Source: Saprospiraceae bacterium (GTDB taxonomy: Bacteria; Bacteroidota; Bacteroidia; Chitinophagales; Saprospiraceae). From it: 64,000 nt of DNA. The notes under the pieces are model-generated. The model saw only the letters and a list, made by a program, of their open reading frames with translations. It did not search any database and was not told where the DNA came from. Each line of letters begins with the position of its first letter. Positions within the stretch are counted from its first letter, which is position 1. Made by a program: the position numbers and the translations under genes. The stretch is from contig JAQXDE010000030.1 in the NCBI GenBank assembly GCA_029251525.1, positions 1 through 64,000 on the forward strand, given 5' to 3'. Of this stretch, positions 25,509-34,574 are shown one piece after another.

Positions 25509-27695
25509 TCAAACAATTAATAATCCATTTTCATGCAAAGCCTCCCATATTGGAGATTCCAATAATTCTTTAAAATCTCCCAAATTGTTTTTTTCAAAAC
25601 TAGCCTGAAATTCCTTAAATTTTAGCGGTGGATCTGTTTTAGATTTTAGTCGTAATAGTATTGTTACAATCCATTTTGCAAGTGGTTTTTCTGTTTCAAA
25701 ACCCCATTCATCTTTTTTATTGTAAAAAACTAATTCTCCAAATTCTTCACCATTATCATTTTGAATAGTAATAGATGGGATGTTACTATTCCATATAATT
25801 AAATCATTAGGCCGGTATTTATTACTGGGTAACCAGCTTAAACTATTTTCAATAAAATCATCTTCTACTGTTGTTGGTGAGGTTTCAAAATCAAACCAAT
25901 CATTAACTGGAAAATCTAAGCCAACTCCATTCATATAATTAAACAGAGATCGTTTCAAACCCTCTGAAAATAATTCATGCTCTGTTCCCGAGGGATCATT
26001 ATGAACCAAATCATTATTAGCGAACCCATTGAAGGTAGGACCAACCATTTCTACTTCAAATTCTTTTGGTGATAATCCTACTGGACTATGTGCAGTCATC
26101 GCAAACTGGTGCCAAAATCCCGATTGAATCACACCTTGCTCGAACATCTGTCTAACCATCTCTAGTGAATCAACTGTTTCTTGTTCTGTTTGAGTAGGAA
26201 ATCCATACATTAAATAAGCATGAACCATAATGCCTGCTTCAGTAAAAGCATCAGCAACCCTTGCTACTTGTGCTACTGTTACTCCTTTTTTCATCTTGCT
26301 TAATAGGCGATCAGAAGCTACCTCCAATCCTCCCGAGACGGCGATACAACCCGAGGCTTTCAGTAAGCGACACAGATCAGGAGAAAAGCTTTTTTCAAAT
26401 CGAATATTGGTCCACCAAACTACTGTTAAGTCTCTTCGAAGAATTTCAATCGCTAAATCTCGCAATAGAGCAGGCGGTGCAGCCTCATCTACAAAGTGAA
26501 AACCATTTTCTCCAGTTTGATCAGTAATTGCTTCGATCCTATCACAAAGCAATTCAGCAGTGACCGGTTCGTACCTCTTTATATAATCTAAGGACACATC
26601 ACAAAAAGTACATTTCCCCCAGTAGCATCCGTGAGCTAATGTCAATTTATTCCATCTACCATCACTCCAAAGTCGATGCATCGGATTTATAATTTCTATT
26701 ACTGAAATATATTTATCTAGGTAGAAATCTGAATAATCAGGAGTCCCAGTTTCTCTCTGAGGAATATCTAGGACTGTTGAAGTATTATGATAACAAACCC
26801 CACCATTAGTTTTAGCAAAAATTCGTTTGAGTTCAGATTTTGTTTTCTTTCCTTTTAGAAAATCTAAAAGTAATAGGAGAGGAGCTTCTCCATCATCTAG
26901 GCTGATGAAATCTAAGTAATCAAAAATACGCTCATCCGATAAACTTCGCAGTTCAGTATTAGCATAACCGCCCCCTAAGATAATTGAAATATGAGGATAT
27001 TGCTTCTTGATAAATTGTCCACACTTTAATGCTGCAAAAAGATTACCCGGAAATGGAACAGATAAACCAACTGATGTTGGGTTTTCCTTCTTTATTTTTT
27101 CATCTAGAAGTTGAATTAATATGTCAGTGACGATAGTTTCAGGAGCATTTAATGCGACTTCCATTTCATCGAAAGATGATAAAGACTGCGACAACCTCTC
27201 TGCATATCGACTAAAACCAAAGTGAGGATCAATGGTTTCTTTGATCAAGTCTCCTAGATCTTCCAAGTATAAGGTTGCTAAATGCCTTGCTTTATCCTGA
27301 ATTCCCATCGAACCAAAAGCTAAGTCCAAATCCTCCAATTCCTCAAAACGATTAGACTCTGGCAAATAACTTCGATCACATATGCTATGTGCCAATGTTG
27401 GATTGGTATTTTGTAAAAAAGAAATAACTGGATCAATAGTTTTCAAATATTCTTTTCTAAGTGAAAAAATCCTGAAACAATTATCGGAAAGGTCTAAAGC
27501 TTTTGTACTAATTTGATTGAATACACCTTGTAAGCCATTTTTAGAGAATATTTTTAAGATTACTTCAATTCCTAAGTCAACTTGATATGAATCAATATTA
27601 TGAGTATTCAGAAAACCCTTTAAATATGCAGTTGCTGGGTATGGCGTATTTAATTGGGTAAAAGGGGGAGTAACTAATAATATTTTATGGTTCAT
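25509..27695 (-). CDS. B12-binding-type radical SAM protein
   Basis: A 728-residue protein. The N-terminus (about 1-330) resembles a cobalamin-binding domain (LLVTPPFTQLNTPYPA at the start, then SVGLSVPFPGNLFAAL and IILGGGYANTELR). The radical SAM core follows (about 340-560), with the iron-sulfur cluster motif in HGCYWGKCTFCDVSLDYI. The spacing is C-x4-C-x2-C rather than the usual C-x3-C-x2-C. VSGGLEVASDRLL and AYLMYGFPTQTEQETVDSL are typical later motifs. The C-terminal 160 residues are of unknown fold. The reaction and substrate are unknown; relatives methylate or rearrange small molecules or peptides. It is a stand-alone gene, convergent with the PD40 gene. Confidence 0.82.
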   Translation of the reverse strand: MNHKILLVTPPFTQLNTPYPATAYLKGFLNTHNIDSYQVDLGIEVILKIFSKNGLQGVFNQISTKALDLSDNCFRIFSLRKEYLKTIDPVISFLQNTNPTLAHSICDRSYLPESNRFEELEDLDLAFGSMGIQDKARHLATLYLEDLGDLIKETIDPHFGFSRYAERLSQSLSSFDEMEVALNAPETIVTDILIQLLDEKIKKENPTSVGLSVPFPGNLFAALKCGQFIKKQYPHISIILGGGYANTELRSLSDERIFDYLDFISLDDGEAPLLLLLDFLKGKKTKSELKRIFAKTNGGVCYHNTSTVLDIPQRETGTPDYSDFYLDKYISVIEIINPMHRLWSDGRWNKLTLAHGCYWGKCTFCDVSLDYIKRYEPVTAELLCDRIEAITDQTGENGFHFVDEAAPPALLRDLAIEILRRDLTVVWWTNIRFEKSFSPDLCRLLKASGCIAVSGGLEVASDRLLSKMKKGVTVAQVARVADAFTEAGIMVHAYLMYGFPTQTEQETVDSLEMVRQMFEQGVIQSGFWHQFAMTAHSPVGLSPKEFEVEMVGPTFNGFANNDLVHNDPSGTEHELFSEGLKRSLFNYMNGVGLDFPVNDWFDFETSPTTVEDDFIENSLSWLPSNKYRPNDLIIWNSNIPSITIQNDNGEEFGELVFYNKKDEWGFETEKPLAKWIVTILLRLKSKTDPPLKFKEFQASFEKNNLGDFKELLESPIWEALHENGLLIV

Positions 27696-27843
27696 AACAT
27701 TAAACTTACAAGAATATTTTGAGTAGCACGTAACTTAAAACGGTTAATTACCGAATAAAAAAATCAAAACTACTTTAGATTTTCGTAGATTCAAAAACCA
27801 GTCTTATTTTTTTCTGAAAAAAGTTAAATTATTTTATTGACGA

Positions 27844-27876
27844 TTTGACATTTTGTAAAAAATTATTCTATATTTG
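27844..27876 (+). promoter_or_regulatory. Promoter of the tRNA-Gly gene
   Basis: TTTG at 27844-27847, 21 bases, then TATATTTG at 27869-27876. Transcription would start near 27883, about 45 bases before the tRNA. It is the cleanest promoter in the window. Confidence 0.7.
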
Positions 27877-27927
27877 CACCGCTTTAGTGAATAACACATG
27901 AGTTATTAATACTAACCAAAATTAAAA

Positions 27928-28000
<73 letters not shown>

Positions 28001-28002
28001 CT

Positions 28003-28030
28003 AAGTCTTCTAGTTTGAAGACTTTTTTTT
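28003..28030 (+). terminator. Terminator after tRNA-Gly
   Basis: An 8-bp perfect stem AAGTCTTC/GAAGACTT with a six-base loop and a run of T residues to 28030. Confidence 0.75.
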
Positions 28031-28085
28031 GTAGAACTGGATTAGAAGAGGCTTTCTTCATTCTTAATTCTTTCTTCATTAAGTT

Positions 28086-28169
28086 GCCCGAGTGGTGGAA
28101 TTGGTAGACACGCCGGACTTAAAATCCTGTGCTCTTCGGGGCGTGCGGGTTCAAGTCCCGCCTCGGGTA
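28086..28169 (+). tRNA. tRNA-Leu (anticodon TAA)
   Basis: An 84-base class II tRNA. The acceptor GCCCGAG pairs with CTCGGGT (one G-T pair). The anticodon loop ACTTAAAA gives TAA, the long variable arm TGTGCTCTTCGGGGCGT is present, and the T-arm is GGGTTCAAGTCCC. CCA is not encoded. A terminator follows. Confidence 0.96.
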
Positions 28170-28183
28170 CAAACCATTAGGTT

Positions 28184-28219
28184 AAACCGCTGATAATCAA
28201 CAGATTACAGCGGTTTTTT
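28184..28219 (+). terminator. Terminator after tRNA-Leu
   Basis: A 9-bp perfect stem AAACCGCTG/CAGCGGTTT (28184-28192 with 28208-28216), ending in a run of T. Confidence 0.75.
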
Positions 28220-29278
28220 GTTTATGGCAACAGTTTCTTATGTGGGCAAACGAAAGCTCAATTACTAGTTTTCTATCTCTTCCTAGGAAAATCATTCTTC
28301 CTGACTCTAATTAAAATGGGTAAATTAGAGTGTGTCAAAACCACCTGCACCACTTCGAAAAAGATTAAACCATGATTATTTAATAAAAAATCTACGAAGT
28401 GATTTCGAAAAAATACCGGATCATCGTGCACCTAACTCACCATTTACGTATCGAAGCACCATCAGACTGAGTAAAAGGGGACGAGGATTAATGGAAAATA
28501 AAATTCCTTCAGAGCTGTTGTATGTCGATAATCATCAATAACTTCTAAAGTCATCCCAGGTTCTTTGGAATATCTCTCAACCATTTCAATAGTAAAAGAG
28601 GTTTGCCGTTTCCAACTTCTCGGATAGTTCATCCATCCTTTAGGACTTCTTTAGTTGAGGAGAGTTGTTCTTCTGTTATATAATTTTTAGCTGTGATATC
28701 TCCTGAAACCTCATTTAGTATTCTTGTCATTTCAAGGTGGTCATGATGCGGGATATATTCCCCTTATTCAAATTGAATTAGGGATATTTAAAAATAAAAT
28801 TGGTAGTTTAATGTTTGGGATTCAACCAGTTTGGTCTTTTATTTTTATAGGCTTCAAATTTATTTTTGATGTTTTCAAATTCTGGAAATTACATCCAAGC
28901 AATAATTGCTTTACCTGAGTGTTATATTTTTTTTGTTCTCATGGTAATTGATGTTGGGTCTATGCTGTTTTTGAAAGGCGCTCAAAAGAAAAACATCCCA
29001 ATTTAGAGGAGTGTCAGTATTCCATTTCTCAAGATGACCATTTGCTTTTTGTGCATAGGAAGATATGGAATTGGGTTGTATCGTAATATTGACAAATCCC
29101 AAGCACTTGATTTGATAAATTATCTACGTTTATAATCATAAATAATTATTTTTGATTTAATTATTTTCAATAATTGTAATTGTATTGTTATGAATTTTTG
29201 CAATCCTTCCTCATTACTGACTATTGTCTTGACATATCTTGTAATTTTTTTAAATCTTGTTCTGTGAAATTTTCTTTT
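28220..29278. other. Decayed DNA downstream of the tRNA genes
   Basis: Apart from the transposase remnant, this kilobase has only short broken frames. On the minus strand between about 28465 and 28735 a frame reads on well (for example SFTIEMVERYSKEPGMTLEV) but is interrupted by a frameshift near 28640, so it is probably the relic of another gene. Other short frames near 28724-28918 and 28911-29102 have no recognisable similarity. Confidence 0.5.
28332..28541 (+). pseudogene. Transposase N-terminal remnant
   Basis: A 69-codon open frame from a GTG. Its middle, LIKNLRSDFEKIPDHRAPNS, looks like the N-terminus of Bacteroidota DDE transposases, which often begin with an FEKIPDHR-type motif and then a conserved tract. 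That tract is lost here: from about residue 44 the sequence becomes unrelated (STIRLSKRGRG) and soon stops. No terminal inverted repeats were found. I read it as a broken insertion-sequence relic downstream of the tRNA genes. The match is from memory of the motif. Confidence 0.45.
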
Positions 29279-29545
29279 GAAGGAGCGTTGATGGGGGCTC
29301 GGATGAATCATAGCGTTGGTGCTATTAATGATAATTCAAATTTGTTTGTTTTGGGATGGAGTAAAACTGTTGGTGATTTGCGTATTGCTCATTTCATTGG
29401 AATGCATGCTTTACAAGTGTTGCCATTGCTTTCTTTTTATTTGTTGAGAAATACGAAAGCTATTATTGTTTTGGCTTTGCTTTATGGACTTTTAGCTTTA
29501 GTGACACTTGTTCAGGCGTTGCAGGGTAAACCTCTTTTTCAATAA
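29279..29545 (+). pseudogene. C-terminal fragment of a conserved membrane protein
   Basis: About 88 codons of good coding sequence (GALMGARMNHSVGAINDN, then GDLRIAHFIGMHALQVLPLL) ending in two membrane helices. The NHSVG/HFxGMHALQVLPLL pattern is what I recall from a conserved multi-pass membrane protein of Bacteroidota and Proteobacteria, where it forms the C-terminal third. Here nothing sensible lies upstream and only a TTG gives a start, so the 5' part has been lost. It is a truncated pseudogene in the decayed zone. Confidence 0.6.
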
Positions 29546-29787
29546 GTTTTTGACATTCCTTAGTTTGATTTGGCATTCAATTCAAACGTTCCTACATTAA
29601 TTTTGACTTATATTGAAATGTTTCTTTATTTGAATTTTTTCGTATTAAAGTATGAAGTTGAAAAAAAACTAGGATAAACTCGAATGAAAAAAAATAAAAA
29701 GGTGAATAAGATGATAAGTTATTATTTATATTGTTTTCATATTTGCAAATGTATTATTTTTTTTAAAATATTACTTATTCTTTAAAT

Positions 29788-31035
29788 TTAAACTAAATCT
29801 TTTGTTACTAATTCAGCTACTTCTCTACCGGATTTCATTGCAGCATTGATAGAACCATTTAATTGAAAGTCACCACATAGATATAATCCTTTTCTGATTT
29901 TAAAATCTTGTTTAGAAATCTCATGGTGAACATTTGATTGATTAGGTAAAGCATACTCTATCACCTTAGTGTCCAGATGTTCCCAATCTTCAACAGCTTT
30001 TCCAAACCATGTTTTTAATTCACTCCGAATAGCTTTGACTATTTCTTTTTTGGAAAAATCTGATTTGCCGACAACTGAAATGGAAACTAGGCTTTTGTTT
30101 ACTGGAGCGTAGCCAGATGCAACTTGGCTTATAGTACAGATATTATTTGCCAATCTTTCTTTATTCGTATTGAGCGCAATGATGGGTTTTTTAAGTGGAG
30201 GTATTTCTGCAATAAAATGTAAATGGGTAGTGCTTTGATATCGAGTTTTTACTCTCTCAAGTTCTTTGACAAAGCTCGTAGCTTCCGTTGCGACAATAAT
30301 ATTGGGTGCAGAAAAAGCAGAACCGTCCTCAAGGTAAACTGTTTGATTTTCTATTTTTAAAACCCGTGCGTTGGTTGTTATAAGGTTTTCAGGTAAGGGT
30401 TGAGCGAGTAATTTTGGAATTTCTTCCATTCCTAAATTTGGAATTGCTGTATCAGCTTCTCCAAACATTTTAAAAACAAAATCAAACATTCTACGACTGG
30501 TCGTCAATTTTTTTTCCAAAAAAATACCTGCAAAAAAAGGAGTGAAAAATTGTTCAATCATCTGATTGCTAAATCCATAGTCACCTGATAAAGCCTCTAG
30601 AGTCGTTTTTTCTTTTTGTTGAAAAATCTCCTCAATTGTAAGTTTAGCGAGTCGAGTTTTTAATTTTAGTATTCGCAGTTTATCCATCAAATTTCCAGTA
30701 CTAGAAAATAACGTAGGCAACAGGCTAGAGAAATCTCGCAAAGGGTCTCCGATATGAGATTTCTTTCCTCCAGGCAAAAGTAATAGAGCACCTGGGGTAA
30801 AGCTTTTTAAAGCTAATTTTTTATAATCTAACCAGCGTTTGGCTTCAGGATATTCAGTCAGTAAAACTTGGAAACCTCGGTCAAGTCGAAAACCATCAAC
30901 CACCTCTGTTTTTACCCGTCCACCGATTCTCTCCGTTGCTTCGAATAATTTAAAGTCAATTCCTTGTGTGTGAAGTTGCCTAGCAGCAGACAACCCAGCT
31001 AGTCCACCACCAATAATAATTGCTGTTGATTTCAT
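29788..31035 (-). CDS. FAD-dependent amine-oxidase/phytoene-desaturase-type oxidoreductase
   Basis: A 415-residue flavoprotein. The N-terminal Rossmann motif GGGLAGLSAARQL (about residues 9-21) followed by FEATERIGGRVKTE is the FAD-binding signature of flavin amine oxidases and carotenoid desaturases. DRGFQVLLTEYPEAKRWL and a C-terminal FAD loop (GLYLCGDFQLNGSINAAMKSGREVA) complete the fold. The substrate cannot be told from the sequence. It is single, on the minus strand, divergent from the zinc island by 334 bases. Confidence 0.88.
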   Translation of the reverse strand: MKSTAIIIGGGLAGLSAARQLHTQGIDFKLFEATERIGGRVKTEVVDGFRLDRGFQVLLTEYPEAKRWLDYKKLALKSFTPGALLLLPGGKKSHIGDPLRDFSSLLPTLFSSTGNLMDKLRILKLKTRLAKLTIEEIFQQKEKTTLEALSGDYGFSNQMIEQFFTPFFAGIFLEKKLTTSRRMFDFVFKMFGEADTAIPNLGMEEIPKLLAQPLPENLITTNARVLKIENQTVYLEDGSAFSAPNIIVATEATSFVKELERVKTRYQSTTHLHFIAEIPPLKKPIIALNTNKERLANNICTISQVASGYAPVNKSLVSISVVGKSDFSKKEIVKAIRSELKTWFGKAVEDWEHLDTKVIEYALPNQSNVHHEISKQDFKIRKGLYLCGDFQLNGSINAAMKSGREVAELVTKDLV

Positions 31036-31369
31036 TTATCTAATTTCATTATAAAAAGTGAATAACAAAAGAATTGTAGAAAAGATGTAATTTTTTTTAA
31101 AAAAGATTTTCACGATTTCTAATCTTGCGGAGTTTTAAAGTGCAAACTTAAACTAATGATATTAATAGTTTCACAAACTAAAGTGGTTATAAATAATGAT
31201 GTTTTATTTATCTTCTATCTACCCCCGATTAAAATTTTATTTTATTTTTCTAATTTTTTTTTTGTAATCTAACTATTAAAAATATTTACGCCTTTCTTTT
31301 AATTAATATTTTAACTGTTTAACAAAAATATTTTGGATTTTATATAGCTAATAACTAATTTTGCTTTAG
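31036..31369. other. Intergenic region at the left edge of the zinc island
   Basis: About 330 very AT-rich bases between two divergent genes. A promoter for the rightward gene lies at its right end (separate entry). No other gene or repeat is seen. Confidence 0.45.
31332..31363 (+). promoter_or_regulatory. Promoter of the His/Cys-rich peptide gene
   Basis: TTTG at 31332-31335, 20 bases, then TAATTTTG at 31356-31363. Only six bases separate this from the ATG at 31370, so the transcript would have almost no leader. Confidence 0.5.
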
Positions 31370-31726
31370 ATGAAAAAATTAATTGTAATTTCATTACTGA
31401 GCCTTATGTTAATTCCATTACTCTTGATAAATGTGAATTTTCTGCATAATGTTGTTGCACACACTCATATATTTTGTGCGAGTGAAGATAACCATAATCA
31501 TGTCCTAATAAAAGACTGTCAGACTATCTGTAAGATTGCTCCAACTAACAAACAAAATCAAATTCCAGTTAAAGTAGAATCTAATAAGTTTAAGCAAATA
31601 GTTTTAACTTATCCTTATCTTTATTTCAAGAGTGTATTTCCAATCTCATCCTCTACCAGTACATCCCTTTCTTCTTTTTATGGTAGAATCAAGTCTGAAG
31701 ACCTTTTCCGTCCTCCTATGTTCTAA
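31370..31726 (+). CDS. Small exported His/Cys-rich protein of the zinc island
   Basis: A 118-residue protein with an N-terminal hydrophobic signal (residues 2-21). A metal-binding-looking cluster follows: H26, H31, H33, C36, H42, H44, C50 and C54 within 30 residues (AHTHIFCASEDNHNHV). The rest is Ser/Lys-rich and ends RPPMF. No family name is known to me. Its position at the head of a run of zinc-related genes and the His/Cys pattern suggest periplasmic or outer-surface zinc binding. This is inference. Confidence 0.6.
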   Translation: MKKLIVISLLSLMLIPLLLINVNFLHNVVAHTHIFCASEDNHNHVLIKDCQTICKIAPTNKQNQIPVKVESNKFKQIVLTYPYLYFKSVFPISSSTSTSLSSFYGRIKSEDLFRPPMF

Positions 31727-32067
31727 ATTAGGATAATCAATATGTTTTTAGAAAACCTTGAATAGTTTATCACATTTCATTTTTTATAAAATACTGATTG
31801 TGGTTTACTTTCATTGGAAGGAAAAGATGTCAGAGTGTTTGTTTACCATTTCATTAGTTCCTTTCGATCTCGACTACATATTGGTTATTCCGGATGAGAA
31901 TAGAGATTTTTATTTAAGTATTAAATACTCAAATAAGATATGGCCACGCCTGTAATAATTTACTTTTCTCTACACATTAGAAAATTATTCTATTAAAAAA
32001 ATAAACAAAAATAGTACTCTAATTCTATTTTTTTGACAATATCGCTTGTCTAATACTTGACAAAAAA
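31727..32067. other. Intergenic stretch, no secure gene
   Basis: About 340 bases. A 42-codon frame from an ATG near 31827 is the longest plus-strand piece from an ATG, and it has no recognisable features. No terminator hairpin or TAnnTTTG promoter was seen. Confidence 0.4.
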
Positions 32068-32802
32068 ATGTTGAAAGCAAAAAACTTAACAAAGAAATAC
32101 GGGAATTATATAGCACTTGAGAGTTTAAATTTGACTGTAAACTCTGGAGAAATATTTTGCCTTTTAGGTGCGAATGGTGCAGGGAAAACAACTACGATCA
32201 ATTTGTTTATGGATTTTATTCATCCGACAGCTGGAGCAGTTTATATCAACGATATGGAGGTAAGCAAACATAGTAGTGCTACAAAAACACACGTAGCCTA
32301 TATTCCTGAAAACTTGAACCTTTACAGTGATTTAACAGGACTGGAGAACCTCCAATTTTTTGCAGGGTTGAGTAACAAAAAACCTGATAACTTGATGGAT
32401 ACCCAACTACTCCAATCAGTTGGTTTGGCTTATGAAGCGGTAAATAAAAGGGTGTCTCAGTACTCCAAAGGTATGCGTCAGAAAGTAGGTATTGCCATTG
32501 CTAAAGCAAAGCAAGCAGAGAATCTTTTATTAGACGAACCTACCTCTGGCTTAGACCCAGAAGCTAGTAATGATTTTGGTCGCTTACTTCAAAATATGCG
32601 TGAAAATAATGTTGCGATTTTGATGGCTACCCATGATTTGTTTAGAGCAAAAGAGACAGGTACTCATATTGGGATAATGAAAGCTGGTGTGTTAATTCAT
32701 TCATTAAGAAGTGATGAAATCAAATTGAACGAATTAGAAAAATTATATTTAGAAACAATGAAAATCAATAATAATTCGAGTATTGATTTTTCTAAAACAT
32801 AA
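32068..32802 (+). CDS. ABC transporter ATP-binding protein (ABC-2 type)
   Basis: A 244-residue ATPase. Walker A is GANGAGKTT (34-42), the signature YSKGMRQKVGIA, Walker B LLLDEPTSGLDP and the switch His in LMATHD. The ABC-2 export group, including NosF-like members, has this form. Its natural membrane partner is the next gene, which is broken, so the ATPase may be an orphan or may serve another permease. It lies in the zinc island between the His/Cys-rich peptide and the second ABC module. Confidence 0.92.
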   Translation: MLKAKNLTKKYGNYIALESLNLTVNSGEIFCLLGANGAGKTTTINLFMDFIHPTAGAVYINDMEVSKHSSATKTHVAYIPENLNLYSDLTGLENLQFFAGLSNKKPDNLMDTQLLQSVGLAYEAVNKRVSQYSKGMRQKVGIAIAKAKQAENLLLDEPTSGLDPEASNDFGRLLQNMRENNVAILMATHDLFRAKETGTHIGIMKAGVLIHSLRSDEIKLNELEKLYLETMKINNNSSIDFSKT

Positions 32803-32934
32803 AAAGATGAATATTATTTATTAATACATATTGACTTTTTTGTGTTCACTATCACACGCCATTTTAGTGCATAGGCATAGTCTTCCGTCGAGTGTTCGTC
32901 GTAACACTTGACGGTTTTTTTAAAAACAAATTTG

Positions 32935-33850
32935 ATGAGGATAAGGATAGTAATGCATTTATTTCGTCACACATTTACCAACCTCTTAAAGAGTAAGGGA
33001 GTTAAGTGGCAAGTTGTTACTTTCAATATATTATTGATAATTGCTTTATCAACAGCTTTTTTTTCATTGCAAAAACATCAACATACCGTTGAGCATTACA
33101 GCAAAGAGAGTCAAAATGCTATTAATTTTTCAAAGACAATTTTACCCAATAATGTAGTTCGATTTGGAGAAATTTCAGCAGCCTTGATTTTGCAATTACT
33201 ATTACCATTATTTATTTTTTTTGGGGGATTTGTGTTGGTTGAAGGTAAACGAGAATTAGAAACACTTCGTTTGGTGTTATCTCAGGGAGTGAGCTTTACC
33301 GAACTCTTAATCGGTGAAACAATGGGACTCTTTTTTCTCTCTTTAACCCTTTTAATTCCTTCTTCTATCATTGCTTTAAAACTACTTCTCTTTAATTCAA
33401 TTTCTTTAGACGTATTATTAAGTTTTAGTTTACTCGTTTTCAGTTTCTTATTATATTTATTAGTTATGTCTCTTCTATCAGCTTGGATCTCAGCTCTATT
33501 CAAAACTTCCAAAACTGCTTTGATTCGATTAGTTGGTTGTTGGTTATTCTTTACTTTAATGTTACCCAATTTATTCTCAATGACCTTGGTCATTCAGACT
33601 TGAGTAACTACTTAAATTTTCAAAATCAGTTGATAGTATTTCATGAGGCTCAACGGTTATACTTTTATCCTAAATTTTTTGAGAGTAAATCGATTGATTC
33701 AGAGGATTGGAAAAAAAATTGAATTGGAGTATTTTAATGATAATCGAAAGGTGAATTGGTAGGAATTATTGCCATTACTTTTGGTCAGTCTTTCATTGTT
33801 ACTTTGTGCAATGAAACTTCAAAGGAGTGGAAAATGTCACTTTGAAATTT
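32935..33850 (+). pseudogene. Decayed DUF3526-type ABC-2 permease
   Basis: Residues 1-220 read cleanly as the N-terminal half of a DUF3526 permease: a cytoplasmic start (MHLFRHTFTNLLKSKGVKW), a first helix, a periplasmic loop with histidines (KHQHTVEHYSKE) and four to five further helices. At about 33580-33600 the frame shifts. The following frame gives DLSNYLNFQNQL, which in intact relatives lies about 100 residues further on, so a segment appears to be deleted as well. Stop codons then break the tail (EYFNDNRKVNW, stop, ELLPLLLVSLSLLLCAM). I start at the ATG at 32935; a TTG lies 27 bases before. Confidence 0.75.
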
Positions 33851-33932
33851 TCAAAAAAAAATGAAATTATTAATTCTTGTAAACAGTATATTAATCACTT
33901 TTCTGTTCACTCGAAAATCAGTTTAAAATGCT

Positions 33933-34571
33933 ATGATCAAAGTAAAACAGTTATCTTATAAGTACCCCAGTGGACCATTAATTCATTTTCCCGACTTTGA
34001 AGTTAAAGGCGGTGAATCTCTTTTAGTTTTAGGGGAGTCAGGTTGCGGTAAGACCACTCTACTACATTTGTTGGCAGGCTTGTTACGTCCTACCTCAGGA
34101 AAAATTTGGATAGATGATAAATTAGTTTCACAATTAAATAATTCACAAATGGATCAGTTTAGGGGAGAACAAATTGGTCTAGTCTTTCAAAAAAATTATT
34201 TTATTGAATCTCTCAATATTTTGAATAATCTTATTGTTTCTCCTTATTCAAACAATAAGGATCATGCAGTAACTATTTCTAAAAGATTAGGAATCGAGGA
34301 AATACTAAATCGTTATCCTAAACAATTAAGTGTTGGACAGCAACAAAGAGTAAGTATTGGTCGGGCAGTAATGAATGCACCTATGTTATTACTCGCTGAT
34401 GAACCTACGAGCGCCTTGGATTATCGTAATTGCAAAAATGTAATCAATTTACTTTTAGAAGAGTCTGTTAACAATAATGCGGCATTGGTGATAGTGACTC
34501 ACGATGACCGCTTGAAAAAAGAAGTTCATAATAATATTGAATTATTTCCAATCACGAACCAAATGAACTAA
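33933..34571 (+). CDS. LolD/MacB-type ABC ATPase of the zinc island
   Basis: A 212-residue ATPase with Walker A GESGCGKTT (34-42), the Q-loop region IGLVFQKNYFIESL, signature LSVGQQQRVSIGRA, Walker B LLLADEPTSALD and the switch His in VIVTHD. This is the LolD/MacB class that pairs with FtsX-like permeases. The partner begins three bases after its stop codon. The set of this ATPase, the His-loop permease and the DUF3299-type protein resembles zrgB-zrgC-zrgD of the Vibrio zinc system (from memory). It is shorter than most LolD proteins only at the C-terminus. Confidence 0.92.
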   Translation: MIKVKQLSYKYPSGPLIHFPDFEVKGGESLLVLGESGCGKTTLLHLLAGLLRPTSGKIWIDDKLVSQLNNSQMDQFRGEQIGLVFQKNYFIESLNILNNLIVSPYSNNKDHAVTISKRLGIEEILNRYPKQLSVGQQQRVSIGRAVMNAPMLLLADEPTSALDYRNCKNVINLLLEESVNNNAALVIVTHDDRLKKEVHNNIELFPITNQMN

Positions 34572-34574
34572 TCT

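Noticed and set aside
28724-28918. Plus-strand 64-codon frame in the decayed zone
   Set aside because: No start signal, hydrophobic low-complexity sequence and no partner frame. Probably chance.
31758-31955. 65-codon frame between the His/Cys-rich peptide and the ABC ATPase
   Set aside because: It needs a TTG start. The ATG-initiated part is only 42 codons and has no recognisable motif.
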